Source: Holophagae bacterium (GTDB lineage: Bacteria; Acidobacteriota; Holophagae; Acanthopleuribacterales; Acanthopleuribacteraceae). From it: a stretch of 64,000 bases of DNA. The notes under the pieces are model-generated. The model saw only the letters and a list, made by a program, of their open reading frames with translations, had not been told where the DNA came from and did no database searches. Location: positions 186,001 through 250,000 of the forward strand of contig JAJCXM010000019.1 in assembly GCA_029263455.1 (NCBI GenBank), in the 5' to 3' direction. Below, piece by piece: positions 24,582-33,740 of the stretch. Numbering within the stretch: position 1 is the first letter of the stretch; every line of letters begins with the position of its first letter. The translations under genes were made by a program, and so were the position numbers.

Positions 24582-25958
24582 GTGAAGAACGAGTTGAGCT
24601 TTCTACTTAATTTAACAACCTACTTAGCCCAAGAGGCTACGGAACAGAAGAGACTTGTTAGTCAAATCGAACCTTGGGTTATTCATGAGCGATTTGGTCA
24701 TGAAGCTAATTATCTCGTTGGATTACTCTTAGCATTCACCGAATTCGCCCATATGCTTGTCAATCGCCCCACTCATTTCCTGATCTTGGCGGAAACAGTC
24801 GAAAAAGTAGAATTTGATCTGAGGACGTCAAATAAATTTGAAAACCTGTTGATCTCGGATGATTTTCAACGAATCCGTTATCAAGCTCGCGCCACACTGG
24901 ACGCACTGAAAATACCGTTAACACAGATGATCAGCCCTCTTCGTATAGAGGATTTTATGGATTTTGAAGGTTACGAGTATCACGAAGATCTCGCCATTGG
25001 TCTGGCTGAAGATGGAAGAAGGGTCGTCCACATTCTTAACTGGACCGACGAAGTTCCTAGTCAGCTCAAGGGTTCGGATTGGGTCCTGCCTTCAGACGAT
25101 TCCTTCGTACAGCTTCTCGGATGTTCCGTTAAGGTGAAGGGCTTAGAGATTGAATCGATGAATCCCACATCGATTTCCGAACTCAAAAGATTCACCGAAC
25201 TTGAGCGATTAAGATTCAGTGCATTAAACGCGTTTGACTTTAGAAAGCTAGCGAAATTGCGTGATCTTAAATGCGAGTGCAATGAAAAAACGAACGCAAA
25301 TCATTTCAATCGCAAAGGCTTAGAAAAATTGGATTTGAGTGGGTTGCAATCGCCTGATCTTGGTTTCTTGTCCAGGGCAACTCACATTCGCGCCATCCGA
25401 ATTGATACGTCAGAGATTCGTTCATTAAGTGGCATAAATGCGTGCTGTAATTTGCTTGAGTTGATACTCACGGATTTACCTCAACTAAATGACATATCTG
25501 AGCTGACGGCATGTGAAAAAATCGAAACCTTAGTCGTTGAAAATGTTGTTATGCTGAAGAATTTATCCCCGCTGTCGTCCTTACGAAATCTGAGATGGCT
25601 TTCAATTGACGCCCCTAGCGCCAGGTTAACTAATATTGATTGGGTTACGGATATGCCGTTCTTGCAGAGTGCGGCTCTACGAGTAGTATCTGAATCGATC
25701 AATTGGAATATACTTGCTACCCATCCACAACTTTCAGACATTCTCATATTTGTAGATAGTTTGGTCGTCAATATGAGCAATGATCTATTGAGAGATCTTC
25801 TTTGTTCGGGTGGGCGTGCCATTAATCAGATCACACGGTTTCCAGATTCGGCTCATCCGGCAATCAGAATACAATTTGAAAGGACTGAAGATTGCGGCAC
25901 TTTCCTGTCGCTTGAAATACATTATCAACAACTGCGCTATCAAATAACTGATTCCTAA
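24582..25958 (+). CDS. Leucine-rich-repeat-like protein, probably horizontally acquired
   Basis: 458 residues from GTG 24582 (GAGG about 10 nt upstream). No signal peptide. An N-terminal helical part of about 150 residues is followed by irregular repeats of about 22-24 residues with an LxxLxL pattern (LKRFTELERLRFSAL, FRKLAKLRDLKC, LEKLDLSGL, LSGINACCNLLELIL, ISELTACEKIETLVVENV, LSPLSSLRNLRWLSI), as in leucine-rich repeats. Composition is visibly more AT-rich than its neighbours, a sign of recent transfer. The gene precedes a ParDE-type pair and may belong to a small accessory island. A cytoplasmic interaction role is only inferred. Confidence 0.7.
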   Translation: MKNELSFLLNLTTYLAQEATEQKRLVSQIEPWVIHERFGHEANYLVGLLLAFTEFAHMLVNRPTHFLILAETVEKVEFDLRTSNKFENLLISDDFQRIRYQARATLDALKIPLTQMISPLRIEDFMDFEGYEYHEDLAIGLAEDGRRVVHILNWTDEVPSQLKGSDWVLPSDDSFVQLLGCSVKVKGLEIESMNPTSISELKRFTELERLRFSALNAFDFRKLAKLRDLKCECNEKTNANHFNRKGLEKLDLSGLQSPDLGFLSRATHIRAIRIDTSEIRSLSGINACCNLLELILTDLPQLNDISELTACEKIETLVVENVVMLKNLSPLSSLRNLRWLSIDAPSARLTNIDWVTDMPFLQSAALRVVSESINWNILATHPQLSDILIFVDSLVVNMSNDLLRDLLCSGGRAINQITRFPDSAHPAIRIQFERTEDCGTFLSLEIHYQQLRYQITDS

Positions 25959-26078
25959 GAATCTGACGAGACACTGATAGCAATCCGAGCGAGCGACCAT
26001 ACTAAACGAACTCTACTGCTATCAATCTACAAGCCCTGCCGGGCGTGCGTTCAGTTCGTCATAGGAAAGGTGAATGCG

Positions 26079-26381
26079 CTAAAAACGACGTTTAGGCAAC
26101 ATCCGATCGTGCAATATACGAATGACCTCAATTCCATACTTGGTCACACGGTAATAGACGACATGCCGACTAACAGGATACCGCCGGTAGTCTCGCCGAA
26201 TATTCTGACAAGCCATTCCAGCTTTTGGGCTGGTTGCTAGGAAATCAAAGGCTGACGTTAAGTCGTTAATGTATCGTTCGCTTTGCCCTACGCCCCATTC
26301 AGTCAAAGAGTAAAACCAAACGGCCTCAAGATCTTCTCTGGCTTTAGGCGTAAGCCGATAGTCAGCCTGCCCGGCTGGCAT
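26079..26381 (-). CDS. ParE/RelE-family toxin
   Basis: 100 residues, typical length. The family pattern is clear: YRLTPKAREDLEAVWFYSLTEWGVGQSERYINDL, then SPKAGMACQNIRRDYRRYPVSRHVVYYRVTKYGIEVIRILHDRM. The RHVVYYR...IRILH core is that of ParE toxins, which poison DNA gyrase; RelE-type ribonuclease activity is less likely from the sequence. Its ATG lies within the 3' end of the antitoxin gene (20-bp overlap), ensuring co-expression. It is the second gene of the module, as usual for parDE. Confidence 0.9.
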   Translation of the reverse strand: MPAGQADYRLTPKAREDLEAVWFYSLTEWGVGQSERYINDLTSAFDFLATSPKAGMACQNIRRDYRRYPVSRHVVYYRVTKYGIEVIRILHDRMLPKRRF

Positions 26382-26619
26382 ATTTTTCGGTCATTTCTAG
26401 CCTAAATTGTTCGGCATCAAATGGCTGCGGTTCACCGCTTTGCTCACCTGTGACGAGGGCGGCACGAATGGCATCAATATCGGCTTGGCTTGCCTGGTCA
26501 CGACGGATCAAATCACGGATGTATTCGCTATCGTTAGTAAATGCGCCACCGGCAATTTGCGCCTTAATCCAGCGATTCTGCTGGTCGGTTACCGTAATTG
26601 TCTTGCGCGTTGCACCCAT
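26362..26619 (-). CDS. ParD-like ribbon-helix-helix antitoxin
   Basis: 85 residues from ATG 26619, chosen because AAGGA lies 8 nt upstream; the frame continues upstream without a ribosome site. The N-terminus RKTITVTDQQNRWIKAQIAGGAFTNDSEYIRDLIRRDQ is the CopG/ParD DNA-binding ribbon-helix-helix, and the acidic tail EPQPFDAEQFRLEMTEKYASRAG would wrap the toxin. The protein should neutralise the downstream ParE-like toxin and autorepress the pair. Confidence 0.9.
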   Translation of the reverse strand: MGATRKTITVTDQQNRWIKAQIAGGAFTNDSEYIRDLIRRDQASQADIDAIRAALVTGEQSGEPQPFDAEQFRLEMTEKYASRAG

Positions 26620-26861
26620 AAAACATGTCCTTCTAACGTCATATGAACTTATCATACTATTGGTGTAACGCGGCAAATCTCTTTTTTCGGCCTTGAAAGC
26701 GAATCTCGGCGTCACGGGCGGCCGGTCAGTTTGTTTGCCACGATGGTTCGCCTATATGCGGATCCCATGACCAATGATAACCCCAGCGTTTTGCCAGTGC
26801 GTTCATATCGTCGTCATAGGATTGGTGACGATGATGTTGCCAGATCGATAGCTTGGCTGAT

Positions 26862-29800
26862 CTATTCTTTCGGCCAGGGGCCCGGTGCTAACAGCGCGAT
26901 CATGGACATGGGTTTGACGACAGCTTGTTCACGGAACCAGTTGAGACCTTCCAGTTGCATCTTGTTGCCCACACTACCTTCAATCACCTGGCCACATCTC
27001 ACCTTCGCGGCCGCAGCCATGGCGCGCATCTCGGTATCATCGAACTCAGAGATGGCCTGCGTCATCAACGACGCGCCCCTCTCCTTCTGACCCAAGCCAA
27101 CCTCAATCGCGGCCGCCATCATGCGCGCCAGCGGCGCCGCCCAAGCCAACTGCTCACGTTCGATTTCTTTGATAATCGAACGTAACAGTTTCAGTCGCGC
27201 AGGGTCTCTATCTTCGCTCCAGGCCGCCAGCGCGCAGCGGCCTCGCACCGAGAGTGCCTCGGTCCGCGTAAACTGGATCCGCAAGAACATCGCCCCTTTC
27301 AGTTCAGGCCAGCGCTGCTCGAAACAACGAAACGCTTCTAGCCCGTCTTCCAAGTACAGCGCCGCTTCAGCTTCGCCCGTCATATGCCAATAGTGCTGAA
27401 TCATAAAACTGTCCGTTGACCATTGAGCTTTAGCCGTGGTGACTTCTTCTGCCGCCAATTCCGATTCGTCGTGCATCAGCCAGGAGAACCAGGTGATGCG
27501 ACTACGAAGATTGTTTTCGGCGTATAGGTCGCCACGCGCTTGGATGTCTTTCAGTAAGGCTGGCAACCGGTTACTCATCTCCTTGTATTTGCCCATGAAG
27601 AGCATGGTTCGCAACAGGAACTGCACGGACGTGTCAATTTCCCAAGTGGCGCCCGTACACTGTTGACGAAGAATCTCTTCTGCGCGGCCGAGGCGCTCAT
27701 AAGCAGCACGCCATTTACCTTCCAAGAACGCTGCCAACCCTGCTGTCATGTGGGTTAAGCCCAAGGCATGGGGATGATTCACTTTTTGGCTTAATCGAGT
27801 GGCTGCCAAGATCAAATTTTGGGTACGCAGGGCTTTCTTTTTACCGCCCGTCGCGGAGTAGCCGGCTTCGATGGCCAATGCTCGCGCCACGCGATACGGT
27901 TCACCCGCTTTAAGGGCGAGTAACAAGTGTCTGGTGCCGAAATCCATGCCGCGAATGGGATCCACTATGCCCAGCCCCACACACACGGACCAGCAGGTAT
28001 CGATACGTATCAGGGTCTCTTGCGAGATCTGCGAGGTATCGCGTTCCTTGAATCCGTAACCTCTAATCTTGAGCAGGAAGCGCCGTAAAACCAACGATAT
28101 CAAAGCCTTCGTGGGCGAAGACGTCAGCTTCATGCCGATGCCTTGCAACACCTGGCGGATTACGGCCACACCTTGGTCGATGCGGCCGCTTATAAGGAGC
28201 TGCTCGGCCGCGCGTCTCTGTAACTCCAGCGAAACAGCCGACTTGGCAGTTTCGGATGCTTTCAGGTAACAGGCGGCCGCCTCCGTCCCGCGCCCGGCAT
28301 TAGCCAGCGCGTTGCCTAGCTTGACCCTCAAATTGTGACGAGCTTCTTCGGGTCCGGGCTCTATGTCGATGGCGATTTGGTAGAGACGGGAAGCACGATC
28401 AAAGGCAAGTGCTTCGTTGGCACGATCGGCCGCCTGTGAGATGAACTCGGCCGCCCGTAACTCTTCACCCGCTTCTTGAAAATGGAAGGCCAATGCTTCG
28501 GGATCGGCATTGCCAGACAAGTACAGCGTTTGGGCCAGAGTCAAATGGTAGGGACCAAGGCGTTCTGGTGGGATTTGTTCGACCACCGCTTCACGGACCT
28601 TGTCGTGGTAACACTCCACTTGCTCTTGGCGACGTTCTCCACGGATACGAATGAGTCTGGCCACTCGCAGGGCCGCCAACGCACCCTGGATTTCCGGTAA
28701 TTCCGTAGCCTGTCGCGCCGCCTCTAGATCGATCGGTTGACCAGCCAAGGCGATAATTTCCAGTAACTTGCTTGCCTCGTCAGGTAAGCGAGCGAGCTGA
28801 GCTTTGATGACACTAGTGACGCTGGCTTGTTTAGCCCTATCACTCAGTTCCTCTTCGATTTCGTCGTAATCAAGTGTTTGCGCGTAACGCACCATCGACT
28901 CAATCAGGAATGGACAGCCCGCAGACTCCGTCACAATACGTTGAACCAACTCATCCTGGCCTAACGCTTTTTTGCCCAGCAACCCACGTGTGAGTTCAAA
29001 AGATTCCTCTTCGGTAAGCTCACCGACTTCGATGCGTGTAATCACATCCTGACCAGCCAAATCATTAACTTGGAAGTGGTTGAGAAATTCGCTGCTGGAA
29101 CGATCTTCATCGCGATAGCAACCCACGAATAAGAGCGGAGGTGCGTCTGGTGCCAACAACACTTCATTTAGCAGTAAGGCACTGTCTAAGTCGCCCCATT
29201 GCAGGTCGTCAATAAAGATCACCAAAAGGCGAGCTCGAGCTAGAGAGGTAAAACAGGTACGAAGAACCTCAAAGGCTCGACGCCTTTGTTCAAAGGAGTC
29301 AGGGATCTCTTTAGTTACATTATGGAGTCTGGCGACCGCTGGCACGCGTTTGAGTACGGGAAAGAGTCGCGCCAGGACGGCTATATCGTCGGGGATCAGT
29401 AGCGAGACTTCATCATCCGACAAACTCTTCAAGAAACGCGAAAAGGTGTCGATCAGGTGGTCCAGTGCCTTGTAAGGCACCGACTCCCGTTGAAAACAAC
29501 GGCCGTCCAAGACGATGGTCGATTCGTCCTCATGGCGAACCATCTTGAGGAACATTTTCACCAACATCGACTTACCCATGCCCGAAGGTCCATGCAGGAT
29601 CATGGTTTGCGGTTCACCAGCTTGTACTAGGGCTAGCACATTGTTGAGTTGTTGCATCAAGGATCGTCGGGTCAGCCAGTGACCCGAGCTTGAGGTGGAA
29701 CGTGAACTGCGTAGGATCGGTGATTCCGACCCCTGGCTTCCCAGCAAGTTCAGGATTTCCAGACCGGTGGGTCGTTTCATAGGATTGCGGTGCAGCAGCT

Positions 29801-30587
29801 TCGCGCACAGTTTAGCCAGGTTATTTGGAATGGTCTCATCGTACTCGTGCACTGGGGTTGGGTCCCGGTGCTGCTTTTGGATGATGGTTTGCACCACACT
29901 GCCTTCGAATGGCACGCGCCCAGTTAATGCCTCGTATAGCATGACCCCAAACCCGTACCAATCACTTGAAGGCTCAATACGAACCCCAGCCCCTTGCTCT
30001 GGCGACATGTATGCGGGCGTCCCAGAAATGCTTTCATCGATACTTTCAAAGGCTCGGTTGGGTCCGATATCACGCACTAGCCCCAAGTCCAATAAGACCA
30101 CTCGATTATCTGCGGTGACCAAAACGTTAGAAGGTTTGAGGTCACAATGGATCTTGCCGGTACGGTGCAAAGCCATCAAGCCTTCGGTTATTTGTTCTAA
30201 GGCCAGCAGTAGGCGCACCTGATCAAACCTTGACCGATCGCATTCCGTGACGTCCAAGGTTGTATCGTTTGAATCTATAGGTTTGACAGGTTTCACATAG
30301 TCTAAGAAATCACAACCCTCGACCAGCTCCATGGTGAAGAACCAGTGACCGGCATCGGACAGTAAATCGTATAGCTGGACAAGGTTGGGGTGGTTTACGT
30401 CGGCGAGTGCTCGGAACTCTTGCTTGAAGCGGTACAGAGTGGAAGGCTCGAGTCGGGCCAAGACTTTGAGTGCGAGATTACACTGGCGATCGCGATCAAA
30501 GACCTCATAAACCTCGCCGGTCATACCGCTACCCAGCTTGCGTTGAATGACGAAGCGATCGGTACCTTGAAACTTGTCAGTTACCAT
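26862..30587 (-). CDS. Giant Ser/Thr protein kinase fused to AAA ATPase and TPR-like repeats
   Basis: 1241 residues. Residues about 12-275 are a Hanks-type kinase: glycine loop LGSGMTGEV, invariant Lys in LALKVL, catalytic loop HCDLKPSNVLV, DLG in place of DFG, SGTPAYMSPEQ. From about 310 comes an AAA_16/STAND-like ATPase with Walker A GPSGMGKS, Walker B LLVIFIDDLQWGDLDSALLL and a winged-helix part. From about 690 onward come TPR-like helical repeats. This PknK-like plan is typical of myxobacteria and similar groups, where such proteins respond to cellular signals; the targets are unknown. On this strand an extended -10 (TGC-TATACT, 30620-30628) precedes a leader with a four-codon frame whose TAG abuts ATG 30587, and no clear ribosome site. 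Confidence 0.92.
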   Translation of the reverse strand: MVTDKFQGTDRFVIQRKLGSGMTGEVYEVFDRDRQCNLALKVLARLEPSTLYRFKQEFRALADVNHPNLVQLYDLLSDAGHWFFTMELVEGCDFLDYVKPVKPIDSNDTTLDVTECDRSRFDQVRLLLALEQITEGLMALHRTGKIHCDLKPSNVLVTADNRVVLLDLGLVRDIGPNRAFESIDESISGTPAYMSPEQGAGVRIEPSSDWYGFGVMLYEALTGRVPFEGSVVQTIIQKQHRDPTPVHEYDETIPNNLAKLCAKLLHRNPMKRPTGLEILNLLGSQGSESPILRSSRSTSSSGHWLTRRSLMQQLNNVLALVQAGEPQTMILHGPSGMGKSMLVKMFLKMVRHEDESTIVLDGRCFQRESVPYKALDHLIDTFSRFLKSLSDDEVSLLIPDDIAVLARLFPVLKRVPAVARLHNVTKEIPDSFEQRRRAFEVLRTCFTSLARARLLVIFIDDLQWGDLDSALLLNEVLLAPDAPPLLFVGCYRDEDRSSSEFLNHFQVNDLAGQDVITRIEVGELTEEESFELTRGLLGKKALGQDELVQRIVTESAGCPFLIESMVRYAQTLDYDEIEEELSDRAKQASVTSVIKAQLARLPDEASKLLEIIALAGQPIDLEAARQATELPEIQGALAALRVARLIRIRGERRQEQVECYHDKVREAVVEQIPPERLGPYHLTLAQTLYLSGNADPEALAFHFQEAGEELRAAEFISQAADRANEALAFDRASRLYQIAIDIEPGPEEARHNLRVKLGNALANAGRGTEAAACYLKASETAKSAVSLELQRRAAEQLLISGRIDQGVAVIRQVLQGIGMKLTSSPTKALISLVLRRFLLKIRGYGFKERDTSQISQETLIRIDTCWSVCVGLGIVDPIRGMDFGTRHLLLALKAGEPYRVARALAIEAGYSATGGKKKALRTQNLILAATRLSQKVNHPHALGLTHMTAGLAAFLEGKWRAAYERLGRAEEILRQQCTGATWEIDTSVQFLLRTMLFMGKYKEMSNRLPALLKDIQARGDLYAENNLRSRITWFSWLMHDESELAAEEVTTAKAQWSTDSFMIQHYWHMTGEAEAALYLEDGLEAFRCFEQRWPELKGAMFLRIQFTRTEALSVRGRCALAAWSEDRDPARLKLLRSIIKEIEREQLAWAAPLARMMAAAIEVGLGQKERGASLMTQAISEFDDTEMRAMAAAAKVRCGQVIEGSVGNKMQLEGLNWFREQAVVKPMSMIALLAPGPWPKE

Positions 30588-30619
30588 CTAAGGGTCACCC
30601 ATTTGGTTTATGTAGCTGA

Positions 30620-30628
30620 AGTATAGCA
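30620..30628 (-). promoter_or_regulatory. Extended -10 promoter of the giant kinase gene
   Basis: On the minus strand TGC-TATACT, no good -35. The leader to ATG 30587 is about 25 nt and contains ATG GGT GAC CCT TAG, whose stop abuts the kinase ATG; this could couple translation. Confidence 0.45.
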
Positions 30629-30780
30629 ATTTGCGTAAGATGAGATGGACGCAATTTGGGCAAGTGGCTTTGGCATCTCCGATATGACGATACACGGCCC
30701 TAAATGAAGCTTTTACAACCTAACGCCAACCATTTGCCGCTTGATTCGTAAGCATTTCCAAGAACTTCCTGGAGGAAAAC

Positions 30781-33114
30781 ATGTTTTTTGCCACTGTCAT
30801 GAGTGTGTGTTCAAGTTTCTTACTTATTTCATCGGATTGGACGCATCCACTGGGTCCTAACTATGACAGTCGAACAGAAGGCTCGTTGTCCTTTGACCAA
30901 GAACCGCAATTAAAGAAACTGTGGCAAGTGCCCATCGGTCCTGCTTACTCGTCGATGGTGATCAAAGACAAACAGTTGATTACCGCTTTTTCACGAGCGG
31001 ACGACGATTTGATTGCTTGTTTCTCAAGTGCCGATGGTAAGCAGCAGTGGCAGTTCCGGCTAGGCGAACGTTATTTGGGACATGATGGATCAACCGATGG
31101 TCCATTAAGTACACCTGTTGTGGGCGGTAAGCATGTATTTGGCCTGAGTGCACAAGGTCGTCTGGTGAGCCTGCAACTGAGCGACGGTAAGTTGGTCTGG
31201 GAGTCGGATTTAGCTAAACAATTTGCAGCTGAGGCACCCACTTATGGGTTTACGACCACGCCCGTCTATTATGCGAACGCCGACAAGAATTTACTTGTCG
31301 TGCAAGTAGGCGGAACTGAGAATCGTTTTTTAGTCGCTTTTAATGCGGAAACAGGTGCCATCGTTTGGTCATTTGGAGAAGGAAAAGCCGATTATGGTTC
31401 GCCTATTATCTCTAGATTATTGGACTCAGATCAGGTGCTGGCATCAACATCGGAACAGATTGTAGGTTTGGATGTCAAAAACGGAAACGAACTATGGCGT
31501 TACGCTTTTGACAAAGAGAACCCAGCAGCTAGCGGGATGCCGATGGTCCTGAGCGGCAATCGTGTTTTGAAACGAAGCCGAGGTGGCGTGACCGTCATCA
31601 AACTTTCGAAGACAGACGCTGGCATACAAGCCGAGGAACAATATGTAAGTGCAGCCTTGGGACAGACTTATCCGCCACCTGTCGAACATGGCGATTACCT
31701 GTACGGGTTCCGTGGCAGCATCCTAACTTGCGTCAATGCCAACACAGGTGAGCGAGTCTGGCGCTCTAGAGAGCCCGGCGGCAGTGGACTGATTTTGGTT
31801 GACGACTACTTGGTCATTTTTGCCGCACACGGACAAGTGGTTGTCGCAAAAGCCGATCCTAGCGCCTACCTTGAAGTAGCGCGAACCGAAGCCTTAAGTG
31901 GCAGCAGCTTTTCATGGCCCAGCTTCGCCAATGACACGGTTTACGTTAGGAATCTCGAGGATATGGCCGCTGTCCAGCTTGTAGCGGAGGAAACTCCAAA
32001 TCCGCAAATGGAAAGCAGCGTCGATAACCTGATCAGCGATTTAACAAAAGCCTATCAGGACGCTGACAGTGACAATCGAGAAAAGGTACTGGCTGACTTT
32101 ACGGCCAAGCACCCTACTGCACCCATCTTAGATGGCGAAGAAGTTCATTTCATTTACCGAGGCGAGGCAAAGAATGTTGGCTTAGCTGGTTCAATGTTTA
32201 ACGACTCTGAAATTCGCGACATGACTCGACTTGCTGATAGCGATCTCTATTTTCACAGCGTGAATTTGCCCAAAAACTGTCGCTTCCAGTATCGTTTCCA
32301 GATTGACTACGAGACTTGGGTCAATGATCCGAATAACTATCGGCAAGCACCTCGTTTGGATGACGACGAAATGTGGTCTGAATTCAAAACGCACCCGCTT
32401 CTGCGCCAAGAGACAGTCAAATTTGAGAGCCAGCTTCTGAAAGAAACCCGTGATGTCACGGTGTTGTTGCCCATGGATTACGACAAACAAAAGAGCTATC
32501 CATTGGTAGTCATCAATGACGGTGAACCATGGTTATCCAAAGCTGACTTACCCGAACATATCGCACCTTCGTTGCAAGAAACGGCAGCCGTCGTGGCCTT
32601 AGTCCCCGCTGCTGAAACATGGTGGTTGGAATCGGGTTCTGAGCAAGCGCATACCTATGCACGTGCTCTGGTTGAAGAATTGATCCCGTTGCTCGAATCC
32701 AGCTACAATTTGAAATCAGATGCGGCCGCGCGAACGATCTGGGGAACACGTTATTATGCGATTACGGCTCTGTACACAGCACTCACTTACCCTGACGTGT
32801 TTGGTGTCGCGGCCATGCAAAGCGCAAGCTCGGCTTTGATCATTCGGCAAGACGTGTTGAGTGCCATCGAAGCAGGTAAAGGAAGATCCGTGCGTATGTA
32901 TCTGGACTGGAACCTGTTCGACGAGCGCGACATTGACCGTGGTTACGATAGCGGCAAAGACAGTGCAAATTTGTTTGAGCTGCTCAAGAAGGGCGGTTAT
33001 CAGGTAACAGGTGGTCAGAAGATCGATAGTATCGGTTGGAAGAGCTGGGGTCAGAGTAGTCCGGCCGTGCTCAATTTCTGCCTGCAAGCTCGAGAGGCGG
33101 CGTCTCTCAACTAA
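30781..33114 (+). CDS. Exported beta-propeller / enterochelin-esterase-like fusion lacking the serine nucleophile
   Basis: 777 residues with an N-terminal hydrophobic leader. Residues about 40-410 are PQQ-type propeller repeats (VWESDLAKQ, GAIVWSFGEGKADYGSPIIS, GNELWRYAFDKENPAASG, NTGERVWRS). About 430-560 resembles the E-set domain of Fes-like esterases (VHFIYRGEAKNVGLAGSMFN...). The rest is an alpha/beta hydrolase of the Fes family (VTVLLPMDYDKQKSYPLVVINDGEPWL). At the nucleophile elbow, G-x-S-x-G-G reads GTRYYA with Arg657 where Ser is expected, so esterase activity is doubtful. It should lie in the periplasm. GGAGG is 6 nt before the ATG. It is divergent from the kinase. Confidence 0.85.
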   Translation: MFFATVMSVCSSFLLISSDWTHPLGPNYDSRTEGSLSFDQEPQLKKLWQVPIGPAYSSMVIKDKQLITAFSRADDDLIACFSSADGKQQWQFRLGERYLGHDGSTDGPLSTPVVGGKHVFGLSAQGRLVSLQLSDGKLVWESDLAKQFAAEAPTYGFTTTPVYYANADKNLLVVQVGGTENRFLVAFNAETGAIVWSFGEGKADYGSPIISRLLDSDQVLASTSEQIVGLDVKNGNELWRYAFDKENPAASGMPMVLSGNRVLKRSRGGVTVIKLSKTDAGIQAEEQYVSAALGQTYPPPVEHGDYLYGFRGSILTCVNANTGERVWRSREPGGSGLILVDDYLVIFAAHGQVVVAKADPSAYLEVARTEALSGSSFSWPSFANDTVYVRNLEDMAAVQLVAEETPNPQMESSVDNLISDLTKAYQDADSDNREKVLADFTAKHPTAPILDGEEVHFIYRGEAKNVGLAGSMFNDSEIRDMTRLADSDLYFHSVNLPKNCRFQYRFQIDYETWVNDPNNYRQAPRLDDDEMWSEFKTHPLLRQETVKFESQLLKETRDVTVLLPMDYDKQKSYPLVVINDGEPWLSKADLPEHIAPSLQETAAVVALVPAAETWWLESGSEQAHTYARALVEELIPLLESSYNLKSDAAARTIWGTRYYAITALYTALTYPDVFGVAAMQSASSALIIRQDVLSAIEAGKGRSVRMYLDWNLFDERDIDRGYDSGKDSANLFELLKKGGYQVTGGQKIDSIGWKSWGQSSPAVLNFCLQAREAASLN

Positions 33115-33218
33115 ACAGTGCTCACACTGCTCCATTTTTGGCTCGGCTCTCGGAAGCTGTCTGTCGAAAAACGTGAAGCATTGCGCTTAATGAAAATCCG
33201 CGGTTTCCGATGTGAAAT

Positions 33219-33241
33219 GCGGAGGTTTGCCTCCGCTTTTT
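33219..33241 (+). terminator. Rho-independent terminator after the propeller/esterase gene
   Basis: Stem GCGGAGG / CCTCCGC with a TTTG loop, followed by five T residues. Confidence 0.75.
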
Positions 33242-33437
33242 CGTGCATTTATGTTGAACACCAATGTAGATATCGCGATGCTTGCTTCGCGAGCGCTAAT
33301 TGCCGCAGGATCAATGTATTGCTTGCCTGATAAAAGATTTCGATGGAAAGCGCTGGCCACCGATAGGTGTTATGAAGCCATGGGATCGCCGAGTTCAACT
33401 CGGTGGTCCCAGAAAAGGCACGCGCAAGTGCGCACGA
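33242..33437. other. Convergent intergenic region with a strong hairpin
   Basis: Between the terminator and the DUF1330 stop. At 33382-33410 GGGA...TCCC encloses CCGAGTT / AACTCGG, a long imperfect hairpin without a T-run on either strand. TCGCGA repeats flank TGCTTGCT near 33275-33298. No gene supported; the plus-strand frames here are spurious. Confidence 0.5.
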
Positions 33438-33734
33438 TCATCGGCTGTAACTAGAAATGATCGTTGTTGACGTCACCGCCGACTCAAAATAGGTCTCTTT
33501 CGCCTTGGCATATTCGGGATTCGCAAAGAATTTGTCGGCTGTTTGTTTGTCTGGGAAGAAGATGGTGAACACACGGTTGATGGGATCTGAAGAAAGGCTT
33601 TTAAGTACCTTATCTATTTTGAATTCATAGCCAAAATTACCGCCATGTGCCGTTAAGATGGGCGTCATCGCGGATCGATATTTCGCGTACAGATCCTCAT
33701 CAACGACGTTTAATCCAACTACATATTCGAACAT
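33438..33734 (-). CDS. DUF1330-family protein
   Basis: 98 residues. The pattern is MFEYVVGLNVVDEDLYAKYRSAMTPILTAHGGNFGYEFKIDKVL followed by NRVFTIFFPDKQTADKFFANPEYAKAK, the compact ferredoxin-like fold of DUF1330, a family of small soluble dimeric proteins without an agreed function. The ATG has GAGG 4 nt upstream. It starts 6 bp after the PhyH gene, so the two are probably co-transcribed. Confidence 0.82.
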   Translation of the reverse strand: MFEYVVGLNVVDEDLYAKYRSAMTPILTAHGGNFGYEFKIDKVLKSLSSDPINRVFTIFFPDKQTADKFFANPEYAKAKETYFESAVTSTTIISSYSR

Positions 33735-33740
33735 AAAACC

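Noticed and set aside
33361-33420. Possible tRNA because of GTTCAACTC within a hairpin
   Set aside because: No acceptor, D or anticodon stems can be formed around it.
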